This document shows, piece by piece, positions 1 to 8,383 of a stretch of 53,974 bases of DNA. The stretch spans positions 1-53,974 of the IMG/VR virus record IMGVR_UViG_3300028025_001902; one strand, written 5' to 3'. The DNA is from a virus. A model generated the notes under the pieces. That model worked only from the letters and a program-made list of their open reading frames with translations. It was not told the DNA's origin and ran no database searches. How positions within the stretch are numbered: the first letter of the stretch is position 1; the number at the start of each line of letters is the position of its first letter. The translations under genes were made by a program, and so were the position numbers.

Positions 1-1921
1 TGATAAAGTTGATAGAACGATTTGGCTTAACGAAGATATCAGCAACGAATTCGTTACGATCGATAACTTCACCTGTGTTGTTAGACTCATCGCACTTAAC
101 AACGAAATCAGTAATACCACGACGACCCTGTACATCACGTAGGAATGGCTCTACTAAGTTCTTGAACTGAGCACGAGTAAATCCATCGTTGAATTCAAAC
201 AACTGGAATTTAGCAGCAGTTGCAATCGCTTTTTCCATAACGATGAATAGACGACGCACATTGATACGATCAAACGCACTTGGCTTAGCCAATAGAGTCT
301 TGTCACCGAACAGAACAGTACCTTCTCCTGGGAAAGTAACAACTGGGTTAACACCCTTCTTGTAAAGAGTATCACGAAGTGTTTTGTTTGGATTGAATGC
401 CAACTTAACCACGTTCTTGATTTGACCACGATTTAAACCACCTGGAGAGAACCATGGATCATTTGTGTAGTCAGTACGAGCACATAGACCAGCCACATCA
501 CCATTCAATGGGATGTAACGATATTTGTCATTGTAACGATCGTATTGATATTTGTAACCAGAATCCATAACAGCGTATGAAGTGCTTGGTAATGCATCAC
601 GGTAAGTAGTGATAGCAGTAGAAGCAGTTGAGTCGCTACCGATGATAACATCACCAGAAGAAGTATCTTGTGGAGATACAAAAGCAACGCAATCTAAACG
701 AACTTCAGCAATGTTATTGATAACATAAGTTGCAGTTGCAGCAGATGCTTTACCCAACATAATTAGACTAATATCAAACAACTCAGCGTTTGCAAATAAT
801 GCAAAAGCGTTTTGTTTATCAGAATCAGTTGGAGCATAATCGTCAACACCACCAAGTAGTGAAGTTGTCACTGCAGCAGACATTGACTTGAAGTATGGAG
901 TATTTGTATATGTCAATCCTGTTGGAGTACCAGCAGTAGTAACAATTGCAGCACCAGCACTAGTAGTCAAAGTAAAACCAGTCACGCTTGGTGAAGTACC
1001 AGTAATTGCGGAAACTTTATAAACTGTACCAGTTGCATAACCAGTAATAGTTCCAGTGCCACCTAATGTACCAGTGATAGTGATTTTATCACCAACAGCC
1101 AAAGCTGCAGCAGTACAAGTAAATTGACCAGCTGTACCAGCAATTGCTACACCAGAAAGTGTTGCACTAGTATTTAAAGAAGCAAAACTTGTACCCCAAG
1201 TACTACCACCAGCTGCAACTGTAGTAGTTGCATCCATCCAGTAGATATACTGTGAACGAGAATTGATTACGTCTTTGTAGTAGTTATTTGTACCATCAGA
1301 TTTCTTGGCATCAGATGCTTTGGAAACGAATGCAAATTTTTCTAGAACTGTACCAACAGTACCAGTTAAAAGACCATCTTCATCAATAACGATAATATGC
1401 AACTCATCATTGCCAATAGTAAAGTTATTTGAAGTAGCGTAGTCAGAAGTTCCTGGAGCACCATCAAAGTTGTCTCTGTATGTCCAAGTGCTAAATGTAT
1501 CAGCATCAGCCATAGAAACTAATAAAGAGTTTCCTAGTGTACCTGGATATTTTGCAGCCCATTCGCCAACTGATGCTTGACCAGTTGCATAAGAAGCCAA
1601 ATATGTCTCGGTGTTTTTGATTTTAAGTGCAGTTCCAGAAGAAACTGCGTTCTTAAGACCAGTTGCGTCTGCACGAACCAGTAATAAGTTGTTTGTATAT
1701 GATAGGAAGTTGGCTGCTGTAAAGAAAGAATCTGCGTTACTATCAGTAGGTTTTCCGAAGCGACGAACTAATTCGTTCTCAGAGCTAACTGTAGTTGGTT
1801 CCATTACTGGACCCCAGCCAAACGAACCTGCAAATGCACCAATAGAAGTGGCAACGGCTGGAACGATTGATGTGAAATCTTTTTCTACGACTGCAACGCC
1901 TGGAGATAATTGAAACGGCAT
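1..1921 (-). CDS. gp18: Tail sheath protein gp18 (3' end cut by window)
   Basis: Contractile sheath subunit that polymerises around the tail tube and shortens at infection. The start is ATG at 1921 with AAGGAG about 7 bases upstream; about 640 codons are visible and the reading frame runs off the left edge with no stop. The N-terminus (MPFQLSPGVAVVEKDFT) and the last visible residues (NEFVADIFVKPNRSINFI) match the T4 gp18 family ends, so only a few dozen residues should be missing. Roughly residues 254-339 form a Gly/Thr-rich beta-type insert (VGDKITITGTLGGTGTITGY) in the middle of the sheath fold, probably a surface-exposed decoration domain. The gene lies downstream of gp17 in the T4 order and has its own promoter-like octamer in the 73-base gap. 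Identity is certain; the role of the insert is inferred. Confidence 0.95.
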   Translation of the reverse strand, partial: MPFQLSPGVAVVEKDFTSIVPAVATSIGAFAGSFGWGPVMEPTTVSSENELVRRFGKPTDSNADSFFTAANFLSYTNNLLLVRADATGLKNAVSSGTALKIKNTETYLASYATGQASVGEWAAKYPGTLGNSLLVSMADADTFSTWTYRDNFDGAPGTSDYATSNNFTIGNDELHIIVIDEDGLLTGTVGTVLEKFAFVSKASDAKKSDGTNNYYKDVINSRSQYIYWMDATTTVAAGGSTWGTSFASLNTSATLSGVAIAGTAGQFTCTAAALAVGDKITITGTLGGTGTITGYATGTVYKVSAITGTSPSVTGFTLTTSAGAAIVTTAGTPTGLTYTNTPYFKSMSAAVTTSLLGGVDDYAPTDSDKQNAFALFANAELFDISLIMLGKASAATATYVINNIAEVRLDCVAFVSPQDTSSGDVIIGSDSTASTAITTYRDALPSTSYAVMDSGYKYQYDRYNDKYRYIPLNGDVAGLCARTDYTNDPWFSPGGLNRGQIKNVVKLAFNPNKTLRDTLYKKGVNPVVTFPGEGTVLFGDKTLLAKPSAFDRINVRRLFIVMEKAIATAAKFQLFEFNDGFTRAQFKNLVEPFLRDVQGRRGITDFVVKCDESNNTGEVIDRNEFVADIFVKPNRSINFI

Positions 1922-1972
1922 TGTAATTCTCCTTGTTAATAAGTTTACCTAGACAAAATTCATGTCTACCTT

Positions 1973-1980
1973 TTATTTAG
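1973..1980 (-). promoter_or_regulatory. Putative late promoter octamer upstream of gp18
   Basis: CTAAATAA on the minus strand, about 50 bases upstream of the gp18 start and inside the gp17-gp18 gap. It resembles the T4-type late promoter core (TATAAATA and variants). A short inverted repeat (TAGACA/TGTCTA) lies between it and the ribosome binding site. A dedicated promoter for the abundant sheath gene makes sense, but this is motif-based only. Confidence 0.4.
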
Positions 1981-1994
1981 TTTTTACACGATTT

Positions 1995-3572
1995 CTAGAA
2001 GTTGAGTGGAGCCTTCTCTGGCTTCCCATCTTCGTAAAACCCAAAAGGTGTTAATTCTTCTTCGATCGCTTGCATCTGCTTAGCGTACATGATATTTCGT
2101 AGATTAACATTATTTAGGTCTTTGAAATAAGAGTTAGTAGTGAGCCATCCAAATAGAACCAGAGGCATTACCAAATCATCGTGATAACCTTCGTCAGCCT
2201 CATAAGATCCTTTTTTCTCGATAAAGGTCGAGATTTCAGAGATCGTATCAGCGTCATTTATAATAAGTTTGTTTTCTTCAACGAGTGCCTTAAAGTTATG
2301 ACACCCAATTCTTTTGATCTTTTTATCGGTATTGACACCCAACTGTGTTTTACCACCACCAAAACCACCAGAGACTGTTTGTCCCATAGCGTGTCTTGTA
2401 ACCATCAATATATTTTCGTATTCCATCTCAGAATATAGGATGTGAGCAACCTGTTCCGAGATGTTAATTTCCAATAATACAAACGCTTGGTTATACTCGT
2501 TTCCAACTTTGTAAATTATATTTGGATAGAGCAACGGACTGATTTCATTATTACGATACTTTGCAACGATTCTATACGGAACCTCTGTAATATCAATAAC
2601 TTGGAATGCTGAATAATCCCCACCAACACCTTTTGCCACATCACAGACCATACAATAAGTATGACCAGCCTGTGGGTTTACATACACATCCAACCCATCT
2701 TTCTGGTGGACGATAGTATCTGGACTCATTCTAGAAATTGCATCTGCACGAACTAGAGTAAGAGAAGAACCTAAGAAGTTACAAAGAACCTCTTGAGTAA
2801 ATTTAAGTTCACCGAGTTGGGCTTTTTGTTCTGCAGCCCATGCTTCATCACGACCTGGAATTTCCCAGTAAGGTATGAATAGATTAACAAATCCGTTTCT
2901 ACCTTTTTCAGCATCTGTCCAAAACTTCCAGAAGTGGTTGTAACCAAGTGGAGTTGATGACAATAAAATCTTAGTGGTCTGACCAGCGGAAATCGTTGGG
3001 TAAACTGACGTAAAGAATTCTTCTGCCACGTTGTTTGGAATAATCGCTGCTTCGTCAACATACAACATGTTTACAGATTTACCACGAATACCAGACTTAC
3101 CTGTTGCAGCAGTGAATACCTTTGAACCATTCTCCAGTTCAATGTCACCTTTGTTCCAAGTAGTTACACCTTGTTGCATCCATTTCGGTAACAACTCATA
3201 CATTGTTTGATAACGATCTAAAACCTCACGTGCAGCAGTTGCTTTGTTCGCAAGGATAGCCACAGTTTTGTTGGCTTGGAAAATCGTATACCAAAGAATG
3301 TAGGCTGCAGAGGTGGTCGTCTTGCCTTGCTGACGACCTTCCATAAGGATAACCCTACGATTATTATGTATAACATTCACTTTGTTTTTCTGGCAATCGT
3401 ATAGTTTAAAAAGTTTTAAACCATGATCCAGCGTAACAATATAGCAGTAGTTCTCGATAAAATATATCGGATCTGCTGCACACTTTATGTACTCTTTTAC
3501 ATCTTCAGGTGTAAAGTCAACAGTAACTCCAGCTGCTTTGAGATTACTATTGGAGTTGTAAATCTCTGCCAT
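1995..3572 (-). CDS. gp17: Terminase large subunit gp17 (packaging ATPase/nuclease)
   Basis: Motor that pumps DNA into the prohead and cuts the concatemer; 525 aa against about 610 in T4. The N-terminal ATPase has Walker A GRQQGKTT at 79-86, Walker B MLYVDEA at 169-175 and coupling motif SST at 205-207. The C-terminal RNase H-fold nuclease shows the three expected acidic positions: D311 in CDVAKG, E368 in LLEIN, and D465/D466 in YHDDLV. The start ATG at 3572 overlaps the stop of the upstream homing endonuclease (TAATG). The partner small subunit gp16 is not adjacent as it is in T4; it lies at 49660-50073 on the other strand. Confidence 0.97.
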   Translation of the reverse strand: MAEIYNSNSNLKAAGVTVDFTPEDVKEYIKCAADPIYFIENYCYIVTLDHGLKLFKLYDCQKNKVNVIHNNRRVILMEGRQQGKTTTSAAYILWYTIFQANKTVAILANKATAAREVLDRYQTMYELLPKWMQQGVTTWNKGDIELENGSKVFTAATGKSGIRGKSVNMLYVDEAAIIPNNVAEEFFTSVYPTISAGQTTKILLSSTPLGYNHFWKFWTDAEKGRNGFVNLFIPYWEIPGRDEAWAAEQKAQLGELKFTQEVLCNFLGSSLTLVRADAISRMSPDTIVHQKDGLDVYVNPQAGHTYCMVCDVAKGVGGDYSAFQVIDITEVPYRIVAKYRNNEISPLLYPNIIYKVGNEYNQAFVLLEINISEQVAHILYSEMEYENILMVTRHAMGQTVSGGFGGGKTQLGVNTDKKIKRIGCHNFKALVEENKLIINDADTISEISTFIEKKGSYEADEGYHDDLVMPLVLFGWLTTNSYFKDLNNVNLRNIMYAKQMQAIEEELTPFGFYEDGKPEKAPLNF

Positions 3573-4141
3573 TATTTTCTCACTTGTCCATTATGCCACT
3601 CTGCACCTGGACATATCTCACTTCTAACATTAACTGTACCATTAGTCCACCATTTTTTATTCTTAAAAACTCCAACCTTAGCAGCTGACATTTTTTCTTT
3701 AGTTTCTTTAGTATGAGCCACACCTTTATTGCTAGCTGGTTTACCTGTTTTAGCTAAAGATATTTTAAGACATATTTCTTCGGAAAACTTTTTACCTTTA
3801 TTATGTGGAATACGACCCATAGCCATTTCAGACATTTTTTTTCTTGATTCTTCGCTATGCTTCATTCCAGAAACACCTTCTCCGCCATCTGTATAGTTTA
3901 CTAACGGAAAATTCATATTTCTATATTTTTTAATCGTTTCACGCTCTACAGATAATGCTGTTGTTTCATCTATATTATTTAATAATATACGATAAGTATA
4001 GCCAAAACTTTTAACAATATGTTGCCAATGTTTATTTCTATTATTCTTTGAAGTCACTCGATTATGTTTACCCTTACCAACATAAAATACTTCATTGGTA
4101 TCAAGTCTTACATGTTCATAGACATAATAAATTTCAGCCAT
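3572..4141 (-). CDS. GIY-YIG homing endonuclease with NUMOD3-type repeats
   Basis: Free-standing homing endonuclease, 189 aa from the ATG at 4141. An upstream in-frame TTG at 4162 lies inside gp15 and is less likely to be used. The GIY-YIG core is at residues 4-24 (IYYVYEH ... FYVGKG), with a Glu-rich segment near 66-70. Residues about 92-150 hold three NUMOD3-like DNA-binding repeats (SGMKHSEESRKKMSE type). The C-terminus (WWTNGTVN ... GAEWHNGQ) resembles the C-terminal module of the HNH enzyme at 20074. It sits two bases after the gp15 stop, and its own stop overlaps the gp17 start, so no structural gene is interrupted. Its first codons (MAEIY) copy those of gp17. The likely role is self-propagation by cutting endonuclease-free relatives at the gp15-gp17 junction; the exact target is unknown. 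Confidence 0.88.
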   Translation of the reverse strand: MAEIYYVYEHVRLDTNEVFYVGKGKHNRVTSKNNRNKHWQHIVKSFGYTYRILLNNIDETTALSVERETIKKYRNMNFPLVNYTDGGEGVSGMKHSEESRKKMSEMAMGRIPHNKGKKFSEEICLKISLAKTGKPASNKGVAHTKETKEKMSAAKVGVFKNKKWWTNGTVNVRSEICPGAEWHNGQVRK

Positions 4142-4143
4142 AA

Positions 4144-4890
4144 TTAAAATCCGTCTAGCCAACTCTCCGAATTAACAGTTGCAGTTGTAACATCACCTTC
4201 TGCTGTATAAATTCTATTTGGATTACCAAAGTCTTCATTTTGACCAATATTTGCATTAACAGTATCGATAACATTTTGTCCTGTTATTGGTCCAAATAGG
4301 TTTATCTTCATTTGAAAATTAAGACTATGTGTAACAAATCTACGAGTTTGAAAATCTCCATCGTATTCATCTGAAACAGAAACGCTGTTCAAAACAATAG
4401 GTACATCAATCTTAACATTCATATCTGGAACTACATTAATTGATAATGTATACTCAGGTGTAAATGTTGGAAGAATTTGTTCAATAATTTGTAGACCATC
4501 TTCTTGAGTCTTGGTGAGAATGTATAGCGATAAGTCCAAATTATAAGGAACAGGAGTATACATTGTAGAAACAGAACCAGAACCATCACCACATTTTAAT
4601 TGTTGCATACGATTTACTTTTCTTTGCGGATCGTAGTTGTATCCAATAATCTCAAATGACATTCTTGGTAATGAAACGTAAGTATGGTTTTCTAATCCTG
4701 GATCTTGATCTAAACGAACTACCCATTTTTCTTTTGGAGCATACGCAAGAGGAACTTGTAATCGTTGAATAACATTACCAGTTACAGAATCGCCTTCACG
4801 ACGATCGATATAGATGTCACTGAATAACGTGCCAAATCCTACGATGCACTTGCGAATTATTCCGTGGTAGTATACATTATTGTTTAGCAT
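4144..4890 (-). CDS. gp15: Tail completion / sheath stabiliser gp15
   Basis: Caps the head-proximal end of tube and sheath and joins the tail to the neck; 248 aa against 272 in T4. The N-terminal pattern YYHGIIRKCIVGFGTLFSDI, followed by VPLAYAPKEKW, LPRMSFEIIGYNYDPQRK and the central QIIEQILPTFTPEY, aligns block by block with T4 gp15. Gene order gp13-gp14-gp15 agrees. The start ATG at 4890 overlaps the gp14 stop (TAATG). The C-terminal tail after about residue 205 is Asn/Thr-rich and variable, as in relatives. Confidence 0.93.
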   Translation of the reverse strand: MLNNNVYYHGIIRKCIVGFGTLFSDIYIDRREGDSVTGNVIQRLQVPLAYAPKEKWVVRLDQDPGLENHTYVSLPRMSFEIIGYNYDPQRKVNRMQQLKCGDGSGSVSTMYTPVPYNLDLSLYILTKTQEDGLQIIEQILPTFTPEYTLSINVVPDMNVKIDVPIVLNSVSVSDEYDGDFQTRRFVTHSLNFQMKINLFGPITGQNVIDTVNANIGQNEDFGNPNRIYTAEGDVTTATVNSESWLDGF

Positions 4891-5813
4891 TATTCAGTAT
4901 TTTTTGTAATATCTACTTCGCCGAATGGATTTGAGATGCTGAATAAAACATCAGCACCCTCAGTCTTAAATTTATTGTTGTCACCGTAAGACTCTTTCTT
5001 ATCAATATCAATATCAATAAATGCCTGAGCAGCAGCTGTTGTTCCGCTTGTTGGTGCAGCTATTGTAACTGCTGGTGCTGATGTATAACCTGTTCCACCA
5101 TTAGTTACTGTTATAGAAATAACTTTACCAGCATTAGCACCAGAACCAAGATTAGCAGTTGCAGTTGCAGTACCTGAAGAGAAAGTAACTGCTGGAGCAG
5201 TGGCATATCCAGACCCAGTAGTTGTAACATCAATGCGTGTTACATAACCAGTATTGTTTCTTGTGGTATTGGTACTGAATGTTTTGAGTGTCTCAAACGC
5301 ATCGATTTCAGAGATACCAGTATCAATTCTTTCTGAAGAGTACTGGAATAATTCAACTTGTAATTTGTAAACATAAAGTTTACCAAGTTGATAGAATGGA
5401 TCTTGATGTTTTACAAACTTAATTTCAAACAATCCTTTTGTTAGAGGGAAGTAAAGTAAGTCACCTTCATTTGGACGGGATGAAATCTGTGTGACACCAT
5501 AACGACCAATCAATTGATCCCAGCGTCTTTTTGCAACTACCAACGTAGCTGACTGTTCCATCATAAGACCAAACTTCTGAATAAATGCACCTTGACCATC
5601 AAGTGAATCTACATTCTCAAAATACATTTCGATTGGAAATGAAGACTTAAATTGAGAAAGACGATCTTCTCCGAGAATTTCATCCTTAGATACTAATGTT
5701 CTTGGAATGTAAAAGAAATCCTGACCATAGATCTTAAGAGATTCTATGATGAGGTCTTCAATTAATAATTGTTCAGACCCAGTTCCATTAGTAAAGTATA
5801 CATTACGAGACAT
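4890..5813 (-). CDS. gp14: Neck protein gp14
   Basis: Head-tail connector protein that completes the head before tail joining. Residues 1-180 carry the gp14 signature (LIIESLKIYGQDFFYIPR, GEGDLLYFP-type NEGDLLYFPLTKGLFEIKFV, DPFYQLGKLYVYKLQ). Residues about 195-275 are a Gly/Thr-rich insert with two copies of a GxGYxxAPAVTxxS/A repeat (TTGSGYATAPAVTF and NGGTGYTSAPAVTI), not present in T4 gp14; similar repeats occur in gp8 and the 36231 gene. The C-terminal end returns to a family-like SNPFGEVDITKN motif. The start ATG at 5813 overlaps the stop of the upstream HNH gene as TAATG. Confidence 0.93.
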   Translation of the reverse strand: MSRNVYFTNGTGSEQLLIEDLIIESLKIYGQDFFYIPRTLVSKDEILGEDRLSQFKSSFPIEMYFENVDSLDGQGAFIQKFGLMMEQSATLVVAKRRWDQLIGRYGVTQISSRPNEGDLLYFPLTKGLFEIKFVKHQDPFYQLGKLYVYKLQVELFQYSSERIDTGISEIDAFETLKTFSTNTTRNNTGYVTRIDVTTTGSGYATAPAVTFSSGTATATANLGSGANAGKVISITVTNGGTGYTSAPAVTIAAPTSGTTAAAQAFIDIDIDKKESYGDNNKFKTEGADVLFSISNPFGEVDITKNTE

Positions 5814-6400
5814 TAATTATCCTTTGACATATAGAAAGAGCCATCTTCTCTATAAATTCGTTTTCTGCCAATTTTAGATGCAGAAACTTTATGTCTGCTA
5901 TCAGGATTATTCATTGGATTATTTGTGTTATTTTTAATAGTAATTCTATCAGATATTTGTTTGCAGTGACGATCTTCTCTAATCCATTTACCAACTACAC
6001 CGAGCATCGATTGGCTTTTTTTTAATTTAGTTTCTTCGGTATCTTTTTTTCCGAGTCTTCTTGTATTACCAACCAATTTCTTTTTATGCTCTTCAATCCA
6101 CTGTGTTTTAACAATAGAGTACATTGAAGAACTAACAGTTTTATTACTTGTTAAAAACCTTTGCATAGCCCAGATCATTTTAGATTTCTGGTTAGAATCT
6201 CCAAATTTACATAATAGTAAATGTGCAATATAATGTTCTCTGGCAGTCAATACAACTAAATTGTTTTTAGTATTATCACCACCTAAAGATTTTGGTATAA
6301 TATGATGAGATTCTGTATAACAAGGTGCGTCTTTCTTCGACCATGCTCTAGCTTTTGCATGATCAATAAGATTATTATACCAAAGTTGATACTTATTCAT
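5813..6400 (-). CDS. HNH homing endonuclease between gp13 and gp14
   Basis: 195 aa from the ATG at 6400, one base after the gp13 stop; a longer TTG start at 6421 would overlap gp13 and is less likely. The HNH nuclease motif is ESHHIIPKSLGG (His32-His33) followed by N47 and a TAREHYIAHLL helix (His56, His60). The C-terminal half is Lys/Arg-rich, with NUMOD3-like stretches (KKSQSMLG, HKVSASKIGRK) for DNA binding. It is clearly paralogous to the HNH gene at 20074: both share WSKK, CYTE, HHIIP, SLGGDNTK and LTAREH in order. Its stop overlaps the gp14 start as TAATG. It probably homes into the gp13-gp14 junction. Confidence 0.88.
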   Translation of the reverse strand: MNKYQLWYNNLIDHAKARAWSKKDAPCYTESHHIIPKSLGGDNTKNNLVVLTAREHYIAHLLLCKFGDSNQKSKMIWAMQRFLTSNKTVSSSMYSIVKTQWIEEHKKKLVGNTRRLGKKDTEETKLKKSQSMLGVVGKWIREDRHCKQISDRITIKNNTNNPMNNPDSRHKVSASKIGRKRIYREDGSFYMSKDN

Positions 6401-6401
6401 T

Positions 6402-7355
6402 CTAGCCAAGAAAAAAGTCAAGGGGAGCAGATTTATTTTGTAATTCGTCTTCGAGTTCTTTTATTTCTTCTGTTGATTCAGCGTATAGTTTATCACCATC
6501 AAGTGTAACCCCACCTGGAAGTTGTAGACCGCTGAACTTTTTAAGATTAGTACCCCATTGTTTTTTGAACAATGCAGTTACGTAATGCTTCAACCATTGC
6601 TCGTTATAAACTTTAGACCATGTTGTTGGATCCATTGCACGATAAGATTGAACGATAATGTAATCGCCAAGAATAAAATCTGTCTGCCAGTTAGCGTCTA
6701 GGTATAGACGATTTGACATACGATTGAAACGGAATCCTTGATGACCATTTAACTCTAAGTCTAATAGAGCCAAGTGACTCATTACAGTTTTGTAGTAGAT
6801 TAGAGATGTAGATGTTAAATCATACAAGTCATTTAATCGTAATTGATATTGCAAGTCGAAGATGTTCTTTGAAGACGATGCTTGACCAGCTGATAGAATC
6901 TTTGTAACACCCCAAACATAATCTGGAATTTCAACATAGCGATTATCATATTCACGGAGAGTTAAAGAACTTAATGTTGCAGTATGACCATCAGATCCTG
7001 TGATTGTCTCACCAGCAGTAAATGTACCTAATACATTCTTTACCAAAAGTAATGTATTAGTAGAAACACGAGTAGATTCACGAACAACTTCAGCAGTTGC
7101 GCCAGAAGTATTTCCAGTAATTCGTTCTGCAATATTAAAATCTAAACCACCAGAAACCAGAGTGGCTTCTGATGCACGAATTTGTTGTTTTAGATAAATC
7201 TGTTCGATACCTTCGTAGTGGTATAGTCTCCAGTAATCTAATGCTTCATCCAAACGATCTTCTAATTGATCATCGTCTACGTTAATTTCGAGTACAGGTG
7301 CACCCAATGCTCTTAAAGCATATTGTTTTAATCCGTCTCTTGTGCTGACTGCCAT
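6402..7355 (-). CDS. gp13: Neck protein gp13
   Basis: Head-completion/neck protein that works with gp14; 317 aa, close to T4 (309). The N-terminal LGAPVLEINVDDDQLEDRLDEA followed by ALDYWRLYHYEGIE, and the later FNRMSNRLYLD and GDYIIVQSYRAMDP blocks, are family hallmarks. Residues about 70-135 contain a Thr/Gly-rich insert with the motif GTFTAGETITGSDGHTAT, the same small beta repeat that recurs in gp8, the 24196 fibre, the 27705 giant protein and the 36231 protein. The stop is TAG, one base before the HNH start. The gene is followed by the neck/terminase genes in T4 order. Confidence 0.93.
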   Translation of the reverse strand: MAVSTRDGLKQYALRALGAPVLEINVDDDQLEDRLDEALDYWRLYHYEGIEQIYLKQQIRASEATLVSGGLDFNIAERITGNTSGATAEVVRESTRVSTNTLLLVKNVLGTFTAGETITGSDGHTATLSSLTLREYDNRYVEIPDYVWGVTKILSAGQASSSKNIFDLQYQLRLNDLYDLTSTSLIYYKTVMSHLALLDLELNGHQGFRFNRMSNRLYLDANWQTDFILGDYIIVQSYRAMDPTTWSKVYNEQWLKHYVTALFKKQWGTNLKKFSGLQLPGGVTLDGDKLYAESTEEIKELEDELQNKSAPLDFFLG

Positions 7356-7359
7356 ATAA

Positions 7360-8325
7360 TTATCCTAGTGCGATTGCCATTGCTACAGCTTTATTTAGGG
7401 CTTCTGTTACTGCAAAAGCGGTTGTGGCGACTTGGGTTGTTGATGTGTTTGCTGCAGCTGTGGGTGCGGTTGGTGTACCAGTTAAAGCTGGGCTTGCTGA
7501 AAGAACAACAGAGCCAGTACCAGTAGAAGTTGTTACGCCAGTACCACCATTTGCTACTGGTAATGTTCCAGTAACACCAGTAGTTAATGGTAAACCAGTC
7601 ACATTTGTCATTATACCAGAAGCTGGAGTCCCAAGTGCTGGTGTCGTTAATGTTGGGCTAGTTAATGTTTTATTAGTAAGAGTCTGAGTGCCAGTTAATG
7701 TAGCGACAGTAGAATCAATAGCAATAGTACCACTAGTGGTAATCGTTCCACCACTAAGACCAGTACCAGCTGTAATCGAAGTTACTGTACCACCACCAGA
7801 TGTTGCTATAAGGTTAGTGCCTACACCTGCGCCAGCTGCAGTGAGATCAATATAAACACCACGAGCAGTACCACCTTGCTCAAAGAAACGAATCCTATTT
7901 TGCCAAATGTCAATTGTTACACCAGTACCAGCTATGGTAGTATTGGTTTGTGGTTTAGCGAGAAGGATTTCTCCACCTTCATCGCCAGATGAGTTCGTGC
8001 TTCTTAAATATTGGCCAAGAACATCACCAGTAGCAGTTATTGTACTGCTTGCTGCTACAGTAGTAAAGGAACCTGCAGCTGCAGTCGTCCCACCAATTAT
8101 GGCATTATTGATCGTACCACCAGAAATTACTGGTGATGTTAGAGTTTTATTGGTTAGGGTTGCTGTGGCTGAGATTGATGGAATAGAATCAATCGTATTA
8201 CTTGCGGTTTTGTAATACAGTTTACCATCGGTGTAGTTAATTGCTAACTCACCATATTCTAAGTCCCCTACAACTGGAACTCTCGCTCCAACAGAGGACT
8301 TCTTAAGAAGAACTTTATTCGCCAT
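7360..8325 (-). CDS. Tail fibre-like virion protein
   Basis: 321 aa. The N-terminus ([20 protein letters not shown], then [15 protein letters not shown]) is the attachment-type module common at the start of phage fibre proteins. The middle is a low-complexity Thr/Gly/Ser beta-repeat region ([31 protein letters not shown]). The C-terminus has the fibre-type [20 protein letters not shown] motif and ends MAIALG, like the short protein at 27272. It is probably part of the fibre or whisker set; receptor and exact position are unknown. AAGG lies about 8 bases before the ATG. It follows a hairpin that may terminate the upstream fibre gene. Confidence 0.7.
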   Translation of the reverse strand: MANKVLLKKSSVGARVPVVGDLEYGELAINYTDGKLYYKTASNTIDSIPSISATATLTNKTLTSPVISGGTINNAIIGGTTAAAGSFTTVAASSTITATGDVLGQYLRSTNSSGDEGGEILLAKPQTNTTIAGTGVTIDIWQNRIRFFEQGGTARGVYIDLTAAGAGVGTNLIATSGGGTVTSITAGTGLSGGTITTSGTIAIDSTVATLTGTQTLTNKTLTSPTLTTPALGTPASGIMTNVTGLPLTTGVTGTLPVANGGTGVTTSTGTGSVVLSASPALTGTPTAPTAAANTSTTQVATTAFAVTEALNKAVAMAIALG

Positions 8326-8352
8326 GTCAAAACCTTAAAAAAGGAAACGAAG

Positions 8353-8372
8353 AGAGGAGTAAAAACTCCTCT
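8353..8372 (-). terminator. Probable terminator after the 8384 fibre gene
   Basis: An 8-bp perfect inverted repeat (AGAGGAGT / ACTCCTCT) with a 4-base loop lies 11 bases past the stop of the 8384-10327 gene on the minus strand. A pyrimidine-rich run with TTTTTT follows about 12 bases later. The T-run is not immediately adjacent, so termination may be partial. A TTAAATAA octamer at 8376-8383 precedes the hairpin on the minus strand. Confidence 0.5.
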
Positions 8373-8383
8373 TACTTATTTAA

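Noticed and set aside
4142-4162. Upstream TTG start for the GIY-YIG gene (extra MARRILI)
   Set aside because: It overlaps gp15 and the GIY-YIG domain begins right at the ATG at 4141.
6401-6421. Upstream TTG start for the HNH gene
   Set aside because: It overlaps the gp13 end; the ATG at 6400 sits one base after the gp13 stop, which matches the tight gene packing.
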